Origin: Deltaproteobacteria bacterium
Lineage (GTDB): Bacteria; Myxococcota_A; Polyangia; GCA-2747355
Reading direction: 5' to 3'
DNA length: 64,000 bases
Assembly: GCA_020633415.1 (NCBI GenBank)
Contig: JACKDQ010000013.1
Coordinates: forward strand, 1-64,000
The translations under genes were made by a program, and so were the position numbers. Positions 39,895-49,122 of the stretch are shown here, in pieces. A model generated the notes under the pieces. It was not told the DNA's origin and did no database searches. It worked only from the letters and a program-made list of their open reading frames with translations. Within the stretch, counting starts at the first letter, position 1, and each line of letters starts with the position of its first letter.

Positions 39895-42351
39895 GTGGGG
39901 TATGCAGTGACCGTCAGCAGGCGCCAAAGGGCAATCATAACAATCGCAATCTGTTTGGCATCTGCCTGCGCTGTGGAATCGCCGCAAACCGGCATCGTGA
40001 TCACGGCGACCTTCGAAGCGCTGAGTCCACCGCTCGACCAGTTGCGGATACGGATTACGCGGGGCGACAAGCCCGGTTCCGAGCTCAGTGCGACCGCTGC
40101 GGAAAAAATGCCGCGCAGCCCCCATCGTATCCTCGCTCTGTTCGCCGCGCCCGCCGCTCAGACGGCGCTGAGCGTTTCCGTCGAGGGTTTGCAAGGTGGA
40201 ACGCTCGCCGCCCGCGGCGATGGCCAGACGACGCTTGTCGCCGGAGAGTTCGCCGCGCTGACCATCGCGCTGACCAAGCCCTGTAGCGATACGTGTCCCG
40301 CCGGTGACACGCAGTGCGTCGGCGACCAGCTGCGCACTTGCGCACGCGACGCCCTCGGGTGTCTTTCCTGGACCGTGCCGACGCCGTGTCCTTTGGATTC
40401 GCCCTACTGCTCGGCGGGACGCTGCAGCGCTAGCTGCACCGACGAGTGCACCGCAACCGAGCGGCGCTGCGCCCCTGACGACTCGACGCGCTACCTCAGC
40501 TGCGGTCAATTCGACAGCGATACGTGTCGCGACCTATCGCCGCCAACCTCCTGCGGAGCAGGGGAACGTTGTCGCCAAAGCGATGGCGCCTGCATCGTTC
40601 AATGCGATGGCAAAGATTGCCTCTGCCAGGCCGGTGACACCCAACCATGCAGTGACGTCGGCCGTTGCCAAGGCGGAGTGCGCCACTGCGAAGCTGGCAG
40701 CTTCGGCCCCTGCCGGTGGACCACCGGACCGCAAGCGGAAACCTGCAACGGCGTCGACGACGACTGTGACACGAAAACCGACGAGGCGAACGAGCTCGTC
40801 GCTCCCGCATGCGGCGAACAACGCGGCGTGTGCGCCGGCGCGGTCAAGCGCTGCGGCGGCCAGAGCGGTTGGCTCGACTGCACGGCGGCCGACTACGCGG
40901 CTCACGCCAAGGCGCTGGGGCAGGTCTACGAAGCCGAGGAGACCCTCTGCGACGGAAAAGACAACGACTGCGACGGCACAGTCGACGAAGCCCCCGGCTG
41001 CTGCAAACCGGATTGCAGCGCGAAGCCCTGCGGCGCTGACGACAGCTGTGGCGGAAAGTGCCAGAGCGGGCCTTGCGCCGACAGCAACGCGACGTGCATC
41101 AACGGCGCCTGCAGTTGCCTATTCCAGAGTTGCAGCAGTACGTGCTGCGCCCAGGGCGCGACCTGCCACAACAGCGCTTGCTGCCAGGCGAGCTGTGCCG
41201 GCAAAGCCTGTGGCGCCGACGACGGCTGCGGCGGCAAGTGCCCAAGCGGGAGCTGCGCCGACCCGAACGCCAGCTGCCAAGCCGGCAGCTGCGCCTGCCT
41301 CTACCAGAGTTGCGGTAGCCTGTGCTGCCCCGATGGCGACGTCTGTCAGAACGGCGCCTGCGTGCACGCACCGATCTGCGCCGCACCGATAACGATCGCC
41401 GTCGCCGGCGAGCTCGCCGGCGACGAGATCTCGCTCGCTATCGACAGCAAGGGCAAACGCCACATCAGCTGCAGGGACAACGCAGGTAAGTACCTCAAGT
41501 ACGTCACCGACAGCTCCGGGACCTGGCAGGCGATCGCGGTGGACACAGGCGGCACCGTTGGACTCTACAGCTCGCTCCGCCTCGACACGCAGGACAACGT
41601 CCACATCAGCTACTACGACCTCACCAACCACGACCTCAAGTATGCGACCAACGCCAGCGGCAAGTGGGTCACACAGCCGATCGATCAACAGGGCAGCGTC
41701 GGCAGCCACACCTCGCTCGCGCTAGATACTAACGACAAGCTCCACATCATCTACGCAGGCGGCGGCCTTAGATATGCGACGAACGCCTCGGGCTCGTGGG
41801 TTAGCACGGCTGTGCTCGCCGGGACCGATGGATCACTCGCGCTCGATGCCAACGGCAAGCCCCACGTCGGCTATACACTCACCTGGGACGGCGGGCTGCG
41901 TTACGCGACCAATGCTGGCGGCTGGTGGGCGCCGGAGATCATCGACAGCGACGCTGACTACCCCGACCCCTCAACGGCGTTCGATGCCGTCGGCAAGCTG
42001 CACATCGCCTATCAGAACAGCCAACTGCACGCGCTGAACTACGCGACCAACGCCTCGGGCAAGTGGGTGAAGAGCCCGATCGATCAGCAAGGCGATGTCG
42101 GCTACTTCCCATCGTTAGCGCTCGACGCCCAGGGCCGCGTGCACATCAGCTATCTTGACAGCACAGTGGCCAAAGACGGCGACCTAAAGTACGCGACCAA
42201 CGCCTCAGGGAAGTGGGTCGCCGTGCCGGTCGATCGCACGGGCGACGTCGGCCTGTATAGCTCGCTCGCCTTCGATGGGCAGGGCAAAGTCCACATCGCC
42301 TACTACGACCGCGGCAACAAGCGGCTGAAGATCGTGGTGCTCTGCCCCTGA
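39895..42351 (+). CDS. MopE-like Cys-rich lipoprotein with propeller repeats
   Basis: An 818-aa lipoprotein with lipobox SAC (Cys25 from GTG at 39895; a GTG at 39907 gives an equally good signal). Domain order as in the paralogue at 31709: a beta-rich N-terminus (~26-120), Cys-rich MopE region (CNGVDDDCDTKTDE, CDGKDNDCDGTVDE) and three ~40-residue Cys blocks (CGADDSCGGKCQSGPC, CGADDGCGGKCPSGSC). The C-terminal ~310 residues are six or so ~50-residue blades, each with YATNASGKWV and SLALDAxGxxHISY. This half is not the same as in the paralogue. It is transcribed opposite to the paralogue. Predicted location: outer surface. Confidence 0.85.
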   Translation: MGYAVTVSRRQRAIITIAICLASACAVESPQTGIVITATFEALSPPLDQLRIRITRGDKPGSELSATAAEKMPRSPHRILALFAAPAAQTALSVSVEGLQGGTLAARGDGQTTLVAGEFAALTIALTKPCSDTCPAGDTQCVGDQLRTCARDALGCLSWTVPTPCPLDSPYCSAGRCSASCTDECTATERRCAPDDSTRYLSCGQFDSDTCRDLSPPTSCGAGERCRQSDGACIVQCDGKDCLCQAGDTQPCSDVGRCQGGVRHCEAGSFGPCRWTTGPQAETCNGVDDDCDTKTDEANELVAPACGEQRGVCAGAVKRCGGQSGWLDCTAADYAAHAKALGQVYEAEETLCDGKDNDCDGTVDEAPGCCKPDCSAKPCGADDSCGGKCQSGPCADSNATCINGACSCLFQSCSSTCCAQGATCHNSACCQASCAGKACGADDGCGGKCPSGSCADPNASCQAGSCACLYQSCGSLCCPDGDVCQNGACVHAPICAAPITIAVAGELAGDEISLAIDSKGKRHISCRDNAGKYLKYVTDSSGTWQAIAVDTGGTVGLYSSLRLDTQDNVHISYYDLTNHDLKYATNASGKWVTQPIDQQGSVGSHTSLALDTNDKLHIIYAGGGLRYATNASGSWVSTAVLAGTDGSLALDANGKPHVGYTLTWDGGLRYATNAGGWWAPEIIDSDADYPDPSTAFDAVGKLHIAYQNSQLHALNYATNASGKWVKSPIDQQGDVGYFPSLALDAQGRVHISYLDSTVAKDGDLKYATNASGKWVAVPVDRTGDVGLYSSLAFDGQGKVHIAYYDRGNKRLKIVVLCP

Positions 42352-42377
42352 CTAGCAGGGGGACGGCCGGATCATCG

Positions 42378-42764
42378 ATGCCTATTGTCGACGCTCAAGC
42401 AGGCTCATTTCTCTCTGTATCCAACGCTCGCGCTGGCATTGACCTCGGTGCTGCTGCGCTGCTGGCGCCGTGCTTCGTCCCGCCGGGACGAACGAACGGC
42501 GCAGCCGTTGTCGGCGATGTTGCCTTCGCGCTGCCGACAGATCCGTCGTGCGCGGGCAGCCGCTGTGACGGCAACTTGCTGTGGCTCAACGCAGACCTCG
42601 CCGGCTACGAGTACCGCCGTGGCCACGGCTTCATCGGGTTCTCCGCCGGTTTTACCCTTGGGCTCGCCGGCGACTACATTCGCCCCTTAAGCGACGATTC
42701 CCCGCGCCCGGTGAGCGGGTTGGCCGCCCCGCAGATGCGCTTGCTCGGCGGCGTGCGGTTCTGA
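42378..42764 (+). CDS. Outer-membrane-barrel-like C-terminal fragment
   Basis: A 128-aa product without a signal peptide. It has alternating hydrophobic strands (GFIGFSAGFTLGLAGDYI) and ends in Phe (MRLLGGVRF), the C-terminal signature of outer-membrane beta-barrels. A protein this short with no signal peptide is probably the 3' part of a longer gene, or a truncated relic. It follows the MopE-like gene by 26 bp. The start ATG at 42378 is uncertain. Confidence 0.45.
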   Translation: MPIVDAQAGSFLSVSNARAGIDLGAAALLAPCFVPPGRTNGAAVVGDVAFALPTDPSCAGSRCDGNLLWLNADLAGYEYRRGHGFIGFSAGFTLGLAGDYIRPLSDDSPRPVSGLAAPQMRLLGGVRF

Positions 42765-42821
42765 TCGCCTGCGTTCGTGTCTTCGCTGCCGCGTACAACG
42801 CGGCCCACCGGCTAAGCCACA

Positions 42822-44915
42822 CTACTTCGTGTGTTTGCCAAACGCTTGCGGCTGCTGCCGTGCCAGACAGCGTGCCGTCGCCTCAAAGACCGCACGCGGC
42901 ATCTGCGAAAAGGTGTAGCGGCTCGCTTTGCCCACACCCCAATCGCACCAGCCAGCGCCGATCGGCTTGACGGCTAGCTTCTTCTCTGCGGCGAGCACCG
43001 GATCGCCACGCAAACCGATGAGCGCGACGTTGCCGTAGAGATCGTTGGTTCCAGAGAAACGCAGAAAGCAGAGGCTCTCGGCCCTAGCCTTCGCCAGACC
43101 CAGCTCGCCGATCAGCTCACCGGCCGTCGAGCGCGCGATCGGCCGAAAAACCTCGCGTCGTAGATCGCCGCTGGAATTCGCTTGGGCGCACTCGACACCA
43201 CGACCACCGATGGTGATCAACTCGCCCGATCCGGGCACGCGGACAACCAGGGCTTCTTTGTGTTTGGATACACCGACCTTGGTCTCTGCGTAGGCCGCCT
43301 CGCTCTCGGATCGCGTCAGTCGTTTGGTCAGCTGTTTGGCCATTTGATCGACACGCCCCACCACCAGCTCGCGCAGATCGTCGCGCGCGTCGTAATCCAA
43401 ATCGCCCGCCACCTTGTCGATGTTCTGTCCGATCCAGCCATCGAGCTCGGCGAGACCGATCTCGCTCAGTGCACCCGGCTTGGGCAGCTTGGGCACACGC
43501 AGATCTTGCTTGCTCAGCTTGAGTTCGAACAGCGCGCCGCCAAACTCGCTCGCGTGATGCGTCGAATAGTCGGGGTCGACCTCGCCATCGGCCACGTAAG
43601 GCATATCCTGCAGAAGCTGTGGCTTTTCGTTGATCAGTTCGACGAGCTTGTCGAAATCGTCGCGCTTCAACCGCACGCGATAACCGCTAACGCTGATCAC
43701 GGAACGCTTGGCGCCGTCTAGCGTCGAATCTAGGCTGTCGCCGCGCAAGCTCAGCGTTCCTTTGGCCCAATGCAGTCCCAAAACGCCTCCGCTGAGGGCG
43801 ATCGGCACAACGTCGCCGTTCGGTGACGAGGGGAATTCGCTGCTGTAACGCAATAGCTTGGCAGCCTTGACGATCTGCTTCGCCTCGTCATTGCGACCAT
43901 TGACCCGGTAGAGCGTCGCGAGGTTGGCGCCGCTCACCGGACGGAAGAGCTCGATTGACGGCTTGACGTCATGCCCCTCGTACGCTGCAATCTCCAAGCC
44001 CTCGCGCGAGAGCGAAATGATCTGAGCGCTCTTTTCATGGACGCGACGCAGCTCTAGCGAATCTGTCGTCCAGCGCGCATCGATCGCACTAACAAACGCG
44101 ATCCATTGGGTTGCGACGTTGTGCAGCGCTGTTTGTGCGTCGGACGCGAAGCTCGACCAGGCGCTTTTGCCCAGCTGCGCGATCAGTTGACCTGCACGCG
44201 CACCGTCGACGGGCTGCCAAATCGGGCTGTAGCCACGCTCCTGCGCGCTCCTGTAAAAGGCTCGTCGGCCGCGCTGAAAAAAGCGCGTCAGCTTGCTGGC
44301 GATGGCGCGCCGAAAGATCTCAGCGTCTCCAAAGGTCGAAAGCTCGCGCTCGAACAACTCGCGCTGCCAGACCCGATCCTTGGCCGCTCGCTTTGCCTTT
44401 CGCCCGGTTGCGGCCGGTGCCTTGCTCTCTTCGGGCCATGCGAGCGTCTCGTCCGCGATCGCGACGACACCATTGAGCCTTCGCCCGGTCTTATCGGTAA
44501 ACAGCTGGCGACGCTCGATCACCAGGTCGATCGTGCCGCTGGGCGTCTTCTTCAGACACAGTGCGCTGAGCGCGAGGTCGGCTGCGCGCGCCGGTGCGTG
44601 GTCCAACAGATCGGGTTGCGCCTTGAGTTGCTCCTGCAGCCCCACGACGCGATCGGTACCAGCCAGGCGTCCCATCGCCAGCACGCCCAAAACGAGCTTA
44701 CCCTCGCGCGCGAGCAACTGCTGAATCTCACTGATCGCCGTCGCCTGCCGAATTACGTCCTGAGCGGTCGACTGCTCTTTGAGTGCGACGGTGACCAGGC
44801 CAACGTGTTTTTTGATCGCCGTCTGCTCGTCGTCGAAAGCAACGGCAGGCGCCGTGCTTAGCACGACCAACGCCAGGCACGTCGCGAGCTGGCAAACTGT
44901 GTTGCGCCAATGCAT
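42822..44915 (-). CDS. Large exported protein of unknown function
   Basis: A ~697-aa protein with a signal peptide (MHWRNTVCQLATCLALVVLS, cleavage near APAVA). The mature part is a mixed alpha-beta protein with several helical segments, and a C-terminal domain containing Cys residues (GRGVECAQANSSGD, AESLCFLRFSGTND, GAGWCDWGVGK). No family is recognised. ATG at 44915 is chosen because it gives a good signal peptide; a TTG six codons upstream is the alternative. It converges with the MopE-like genes and stands alone in its strand. Confidence 0.6.
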   Translation of the reverse strand: MHWRNTVCQLATCLALVVLSTAPAVAFDDEQTAIKKHVGLVTVALKEQSTAQDVIRQATAISEIQQLLAREGKLVLGVLAMGRLAGTDRVVGLQEQLKAQPDLLDHAPARAADLALSALCLKKTPSGTIDLVIERRQLFTDKTGRRLNGVVAIADETLAWPEESKAPAATGRKAKRAAKDRVWQRELFERELSTFGDAEIFRRAIASKLTRFFQRGRRAFYRSAQERGYSPIWQPVDGARAGQLIAQLGKSAWSSFASDAQTALHNVATQWIAFVSAIDARWTTDSLELRRVHEKSAQIISLSREGLEIAAYEGHDVKPSIELFRPVSGANLATLYRVNGRNDEAKQIVKAAKLLRYSSEFPSSPNGDVVPIALSGGVLGLHWAKGTLSLRGDSLDSTLDGAKRSVISVSGYRVRLKRDDFDKLVELINEKPQLLQDMPYVADGEVDPDYSTHHASEFGGALFELKLSKQDLRVPKLPKPGALSEIGLAELDGWIGQNIDKVAGDLDYDARDDLRELVVGRVDQMAKQLTKRLTRSESEAAYAETKVGVSKHKEALVVRVPGSGELITIGGRGVECAQANSSGDLRREVFRPIARSTAGELIGELGLAKARAESLCFLRFSGTNDLYGNVALIGLRGDPVLAAEKKLAVKPIGAGWCDWGVGKASRYTFSQMPRAVFEATARCLARQQPQAFGKHTK

Positions 44916-45310
44916 CGGCCTAAGCCTGAGCAAGTCGCGCGCCAGTCGCGCGTGCCAAAGCTATCGCGCAGTTAGCCCACTTGTGGGCGATCGGTGGCTG
45001 GTCAGAAGAACTTGACGGCGTCCGGTTCTGTCAGCGGGTCGTCGCCCTAGCACCTCTTGTTACCAGTCAGCACCTGGTCCTCCGACCGTTCGGTCGGTGC
45101 CGAGCCGTGCGTTGATTCGTCGCCGCTGCGCTGTCAGAGCTGTGCGAGCTTTTCACACCAAGAAAACAAAACGGCGTTAGATTTTTCAGCTCAGCGTCGG
45201 CATCCTCCGAGATCAGCGTTTGACCCGAGGCTCTCGTCGCGTGGCAATGTCAGGCGGCCCAATGTAGACAGCACGCCACTCGCAATATCTGATCGCTGGG
45301 GAGGATCGTT
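44916..45310. other. Intergenic region containing a decayed gene start
   Basis: Besides the duplication at 45048-45106 the region holds no gene. On the minus strand the copied start reads MLTGNKRC followed at once by a stop, compared with MLAGNKRRYGS in the lipoprotein at 39247. A short readable tail (GDDPLTEPDAVKFF) follows downstream. So a paralogous gene was reduced to its first and last codons. Confidence 0.5.
45048..45106. repeat. Duplicated gene-start region, copy 2
   Basis: Matches 39223-39279 over ~57 bp in the same orientation. It contains the symmetric CCGACCG-TT-CGGTCGG, more perfect here than in copy 1. The copied coding part stops after eight codons. Confidence 0.65.
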
Positions 45311-45553
45311 ATGTCGCGTCTATCATTGATCATCGCAGCTCTCGGGTTGGCTGGTTGTACTGGCCGTATCACCGCGGGCAAGGTTCGCCCGCGAGCCGCC
45401 TGCGACTTGAATTGCCCGAAGGATCAGATCGAGATCGTTGAAGTGCGCGCGGGATATGAATATGGCGCGCGCGGCTGCGGTCGCCGCGGCACCTATGTCT
45501 TCCGGGGCGGGCAGGCGATCCTCAATTCACCGGTCTCGCCTCAGGCCAAATAG
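45311..45553 (+). CDS. Small lipoprotein
   Basis: An 80-aa lipoprotein (lipobox LGLAGC, Cys16). The mature ~65 residues contain four more Cys (AACDLNCPKDQ, ARGCGRRG), enough for two disulphides. GGAGGATCGTT lies just before the ATG. The function is unknown; it belongs to the same family of small secreted lipoproteins as the genes at 45793 and 46580, which all point the same way and could be a cluster. Confidence 0.7.
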   Translation: MSRLSLIIAALGLAGCTGRITAGKVRPRAACDLNCPKDQIEIVEVRAGYEYGARGCGRRGTYVFRGGQAILNSPVSPQAK

Positions 45554-45792
45554 ACCTACGCGTTGCGGGTCGGGTAGCAGCAGTCAGGCGCCATCGCCGG
45601 CCGAGGTGGCGCGACACACGCTAGGCGTATATCCGTTCTAGAGGAATGCGTCGCTGCCTGCCAACGTTTGAAATGAACGTCTGAAGTGAACGCCGTTTAC
45701 TGGAACACTCAGCCGAGCGCGCAGGTATCTCCAGCATCCCTTGCGGCGAGATGCGACCGGAAAACTTGCATCGACAAGCGGGAGGCAGATCC

Positions 45793-46311
45793 ATGAAGAG
45801 TTGGTCGACAATCTGTATGCTGTACGTTGTATCTGCGGCTGCTAGCGGGACCTTGCTCGGCTGTACCGACGGAAACAAAGTCTCGAATCCTGCTGACGCG
45901 CAGACGCGCGATATCTTGGTGGCAGACGGCGTGGCGCCGGACAGCCGGACCACCGACGCCACACCCCACGATGGATCGCACCAGCACGACGGTTCGGTGG
46001 CCGAGTGCCCGGGCGGGGCCGGACGCACCGGCTTTTGCACGCCGCCTCAGCCCGAATGTCGAACGGCCGGGGGACAGACTTGCAGCTGCGCCGGCGTGTG
46101 TAGCGGTGTCGCACCGCCGCCCGGCGAAGCGTACGCCTGGTGGTGCCGAACCACGATTTCGCCCAACTGTCCGCCCACCGCGCCCGCCGATGGTACCGCA
46201 TGCCAAGTTCTCGGACAGAACTGCTTCTACGGCGGGCCCTGCAGCGGCAAGCAAGCCGTTTGTCAAGCGAGCGGCCAGTGGAAGGTCACGACACTACAAC
46301 CTCCCCCCTAG
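45793..46311 (+). CDS. Cys-rich lipoprotein
   Basis: A 172-aa lipoprotein. ATG at 45793 has GGGAGG 7 nt upstream and gives signal LYVVSAAASGTLLGC (lipobox Cys24). A spacer rich in Asp, Thr and His follows, then a Cys-rich domain (CTPPQPECRTAGGQTCSCAG, CQVLGQNCFYGGPCSG). The arrangement of about twelve Cys in ~110 residues suggests a disulphide-stabilised surface domain. It is similar in style to the lipoprotein at 61806. Confidence 0.7.
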   Translation: MKSWSTICMLYVVSAAASGTLLGCTDGNKVSNPADAQTRDILVADGVAPDSRTTDATPHDGSHQHDGSVAECPGGAGRTGFCTPPQPECRTAGGQTCSCAGVCSGVAPPPGEAYAWWCRTTISPNCPPTAPADGTACQVLGQNCFYGGPCSGKQAVCQASGQWKVTTLQPPP

Positions 46312-46579
46312 CCACCGGCTAAGCACCGATCGGGCGCCAGCAGATTCTTGACAACGGCGCTGCATGGCGCGCCACGTGGTACCAGCATCGTTCTCAGGCC
46401 AACAGCACAACGCGCAGACGACGCGTGACTTCTCGCGCACCGTCGCATGGACGGACAGTCGTCGCGCCAGTGCCATCGCCTTCACCCGGTAAGCAGGGAA
46501 TCAAACAGACGAATGTATTCGGAATGCGAAATTTAGGGCAGCGCAGCTTCGTTTTGCCAGTTAAAAGGAGCCAAGCCTC

Positions 46580-46909
46580 ATGATGAGAAATCTTTGGGTC
46601 GTATCTTTCTTGCTGCTGGCTGCCTGTAGCGACTCGATCTCAGAACAAGAACTTGCTCGGATCATCGACGAATCGCGCAGCTGTCAGGCGGGCGATGTCT
46701 GTGTTGTAGCCGGTAGCAGTCAATGCCACTGTCCGTCCCCGATCAACGTGAAATTCCAGGCGCGAGTCGAGCAAGCGGTCAAAGACCTCGATTGCAGGGG
46801 CAGTGCGGTCAAATGCAGTCCGCTTAGTAATCCACGCTGTGAGCAAGGAAAATGTGTTGCTGACGGCCCCTTGGCCGGTTCGCTAGCGCCCGGCCAACCG
46901 CTGCGCTAG
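46580..46909 (+). CDS. Small Cys-rich lipoprotein
   Basis: A 109-aa lipoprotein (lipobox LLAAC, Cys16). AAAGGAG precedes the ATG by 9-10 nt. The mature part contains CQAGDVCVVAGSSQCHCPSP and DCRGSAVKCSPLSNPRCEQG, a pattern of spaced Cys found in many myxobacterial secreted proteins. It overlaps the 3' end of the beta-helix gene by 27 bp in convergent orientation. Function unknown. Confidence 0.7.
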   Translation: MMRNLWVVSFLLLAACSDSISEQELARIIDESRSCQAGDVCVVAGSSQCHCPSPINVKFQARVEQAVKDLDCRGSAVKCSPLSNPRCEQGKCVADGPLAGSLAPGQPLR

Positions 46910-48667
46910 TTGGGCCTGGTAGAGCGACGGCGGATAGAGTCCCGCCTTGTTGCCGCCTTCGACATAGCCGAGCGGGAGCTTGTGCTTGCCGTCGCCGGTG
47001 ATGTTGCCCGCGAAACAACCGATGGCGTAATTTTGTCCCTTCGGTGGCCGCTGCAACACGAGGTTCGTCGTCCGGCCCTCTTGGTTGGTCGGCGGGGCCA
47101 CGTAGTGCCACGCGACGCAGTTGGAGCAGGCCCAACCCTGCGGCGCACTGCCGTAGTCGGAGCGGTTTTGCATCATGAAGACGTTATAGTCGACCGGCGT
47201 CTTGTGCTCGATATTGTCCCAAAGGATGCCCGTCGCCCAACGGCGATGCGGACCGTCGTCGTCGACGATCCCTTCGGAGACATTGTTGTAGTAGACGTTA
47301 CCCGAGTCCCAGGACTCGCCATCGGTGACGAAGGGGTGGCGTGCGTTGGTCGCCAACGAATCGCGCACCAGGATTTGCTGGGCGCGCTGCGCGCAAAAGG
47401 CATACCGCCGATTGCCAGTGATCTGCGAATGGGGCTCGAGCGCCTTGCAGTGCGTCACCGTAACGCGCGTCGTCGTTGAGAAGCGAAACCCGCGCTGAAC
47501 GTAGTGCAGCACTGCAACGTTTTTCGCCCAACCGTCCTCGACCAAGATGAATTCGATGCCCATCTCGGCGTGGCTCTCGCTGGTCTCACCTTTGGTGTCG
47601 ATGTCGATGCGCAGATTTTCGACGCCCACGTTGGTGACGATGCTCTTGCGATCGTGCTTATAGATGACGGACTGCGAAAGCTGCCGATCGAGCTCGTTGA
47701 AGACCGGCACGTCGATGGTGATGGTGTTGCCTGAGATGGCGGTGATGTAGCGATTGTAGACGATCGGAAGCTCGCCGGCCTTCCAGCCCGAACCGATCTC
47801 CGGCTGCCCGCCGTACTTGACCGCGGCCAACCACTTGTCGGTGCAGGGATGGTAGACGATCACGTTGTCGCCGACCTTAAAGAGCGAGGCATTGGCCACA
47901 TCGAACGACTGCGCCCCCACCGGAACAAAGTCGGTGGTGATCTCGGTGCGCGTTCCCGCGACCTCCGCCGCCCAGCCGATGTCGCCCTTAGCACTTTTGG
48001 CACCGACGATCAGCGCCTGCGACGTCGCATAGTCCGTTCGCCGAATGACGGTATTGGCTGCTGGGTCAGCGTCGCTACCTTCGCCGCGCAACACCACGCC
48101 CGACGTATGCAGGTGCAGCGTTTGCGCCACTTGATACTCGCCCTTGCTGATCAGCACCGCACCACGAAAGCCGTCGACAAGCGGCATCTGAGCGACCTGA
48201 TCGATAGCCTGCTGAATCGCCGCACCATCGTCACCAGCGCCCGGCACCACGGTGCGCTTGACGGGTACCGTCGGCAGAGCGACCGCGCCGTTCTTGTAGC
48301 CGGCGTAGCTGTAGTCCGGTAGACGATTGCCGTTGGCCTCGACCTTGTAGACCAGTCGCCCGCCCGCCACGTGCACAAGCTCCGACTGCCAACTTCCCGC
48401 TGGCGGGGGACCGAGGTCCGCGGCCGGCAGCTGCGTGTCGGCGATCGGTCCGCCCATCGCACCGTCATCTTCGCTTCCGATAGTGCCATCGGGTGACGCG
48501 GTCCCATCGCCAACTGTTCCACCATCCGGTGCATCCGATGTGAGCGGGCTACTACCGTGCAGTTCGCTGTGGCAGCTGATTCCGTTTAGGCCGAGCAGCA
48601 GGACCAACAGCGGCGTCAGACGCTGGCCGGCGGACGGCCGATGGCGCCGTGGCGTGGGGGTGCGCAT
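46883..48667 (-). CDS. Secreted beta-helix protein, possible polysaccharide lyase or hydrolase
   Basis: A 594-aa exported protein with N-terminal signal and a Cys at LNGISC that may be a lipidation site. An Asp/Gly-rich spacer (~40-85) precedes a right-handed parallel beta-helix with the pectate-lyase-like start DDGAAIQQAIDQVAQMP, followed by repeated short strands (GVVLRGEGSD, TVIRRTDY, NVGVENLRIDID, RVTVTHCKALEPHSQ, QILVRDSLATNA). Such folds act on polysaccharides. No specific catalytic residues are assigned. It converges with the small lipoprotein at 46580. Confidence 0.8.
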   Translation of the reverse strand: MRTPTPRRHRPSAGQRLTPLLVLLLGLNGISCHSELHGSSPLTSDAPDGGTVGDGTASPDGTIGSEDDGAMGGPIADTQLPAADLGPPPAGSWQSELVHVAGGRLVYKVEANGNRLPDYSYAGYKNGAVALPTVPVKRTVVPGAGDDGAAIQQAIDQVAQMPLVDGFRGAVLISKGEYQVAQTLHLHTSGVVLRGEGSDADPAANTVIRRTDYATSQALIVGAKSAKGDIGWAAEVAGTRTEITTDFVPVGAQSFDVANASLFKVGDNVIVYHPCTDKWLAAVKYGGQPEIGSGWKAGELPIVYNRYITAISGNTITIDVPVFNELDRQLSQSVIYKHDRKSIVTNVGVENLRIDIDTKGETSESHAEMGIEFILVEDGWAKNVAVLHYVQRGFRFSTTTRVTVTHCKALEPHSQITGNRRYAFCAQRAQQILVRDSLATNARHPFVTDGESWDSGNVYYNNVSEGIVDDDGPHRRWATGILWDNIEHKTPVDYNVFMMQNRSDYGSAPQGWACSNCVAWHYVAPPTNQEGRTTNLVLQRPPKGQNYAIGCFAGNITGDGKHKLPLGYVEGGNKAGLYPPSLYQAQLAQRLAGR

Positions 48668-48805
48668 GGACAGCTAACAAGCAAATCGCGTACCGTCGTC
48701 AGAAGACCGGGGGCCCGCTATTTGTCCCGAGATTTCAATTGCTCGTTGCAGGTCGCTGGGAAGTGCGGGCCACATGCGGCACGTAAGGGCGACGCCAAGA
48801 CCAGC

Positions 48806-49018
48806 GAGATTGCCCGGCATGACCGCACCCGGACCACGGCCTGGGTCCATACCCTGTGCGGCAAGGTGAATCTCAACGATATCGTCCTGACGCAAGGTGA
48901 CGGCATTGGCGTCACCAATGAGCGCTCCGTTTCCTTCACGGTCCAAGAAGATACAGAGGTCCTGCTCGTCGACATCGGACCGACCAAGCTGCCCCCCTGG
49001 GCGAAGCAATCTCCTTAA
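48806..49018 (+). pseudogene. C-terminal relic of a pirin gene
   Basis: The frame reads ARHDRTRTTAWVHTLCGKVN then LNDIVLTQGDGIGVTNERSV and ends TEVLLVDIGPTKLPPWAKQS. This matches the C-terminal half of YhaK-type pirins such as the one at 22885 (RPDRHAWIHVARGSVKAGEH, LREGDGAALS). No cupin with the HPH metal site is present upstream, so only the end of the gene remains. It is unrelated to the surface-protein genes next to it. Confidence 0.7.
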
Positions 49019-49122
49019 AAAGGGGAAGTTTCCGCCGCCCGCAGGCCCGGCGCGTAGGAAATCCCTTCAGCGCTGGCAACGCACCACAGCAAAAGCGTTA
49101 GCTCTGTGCGAAATGGGTTGGT

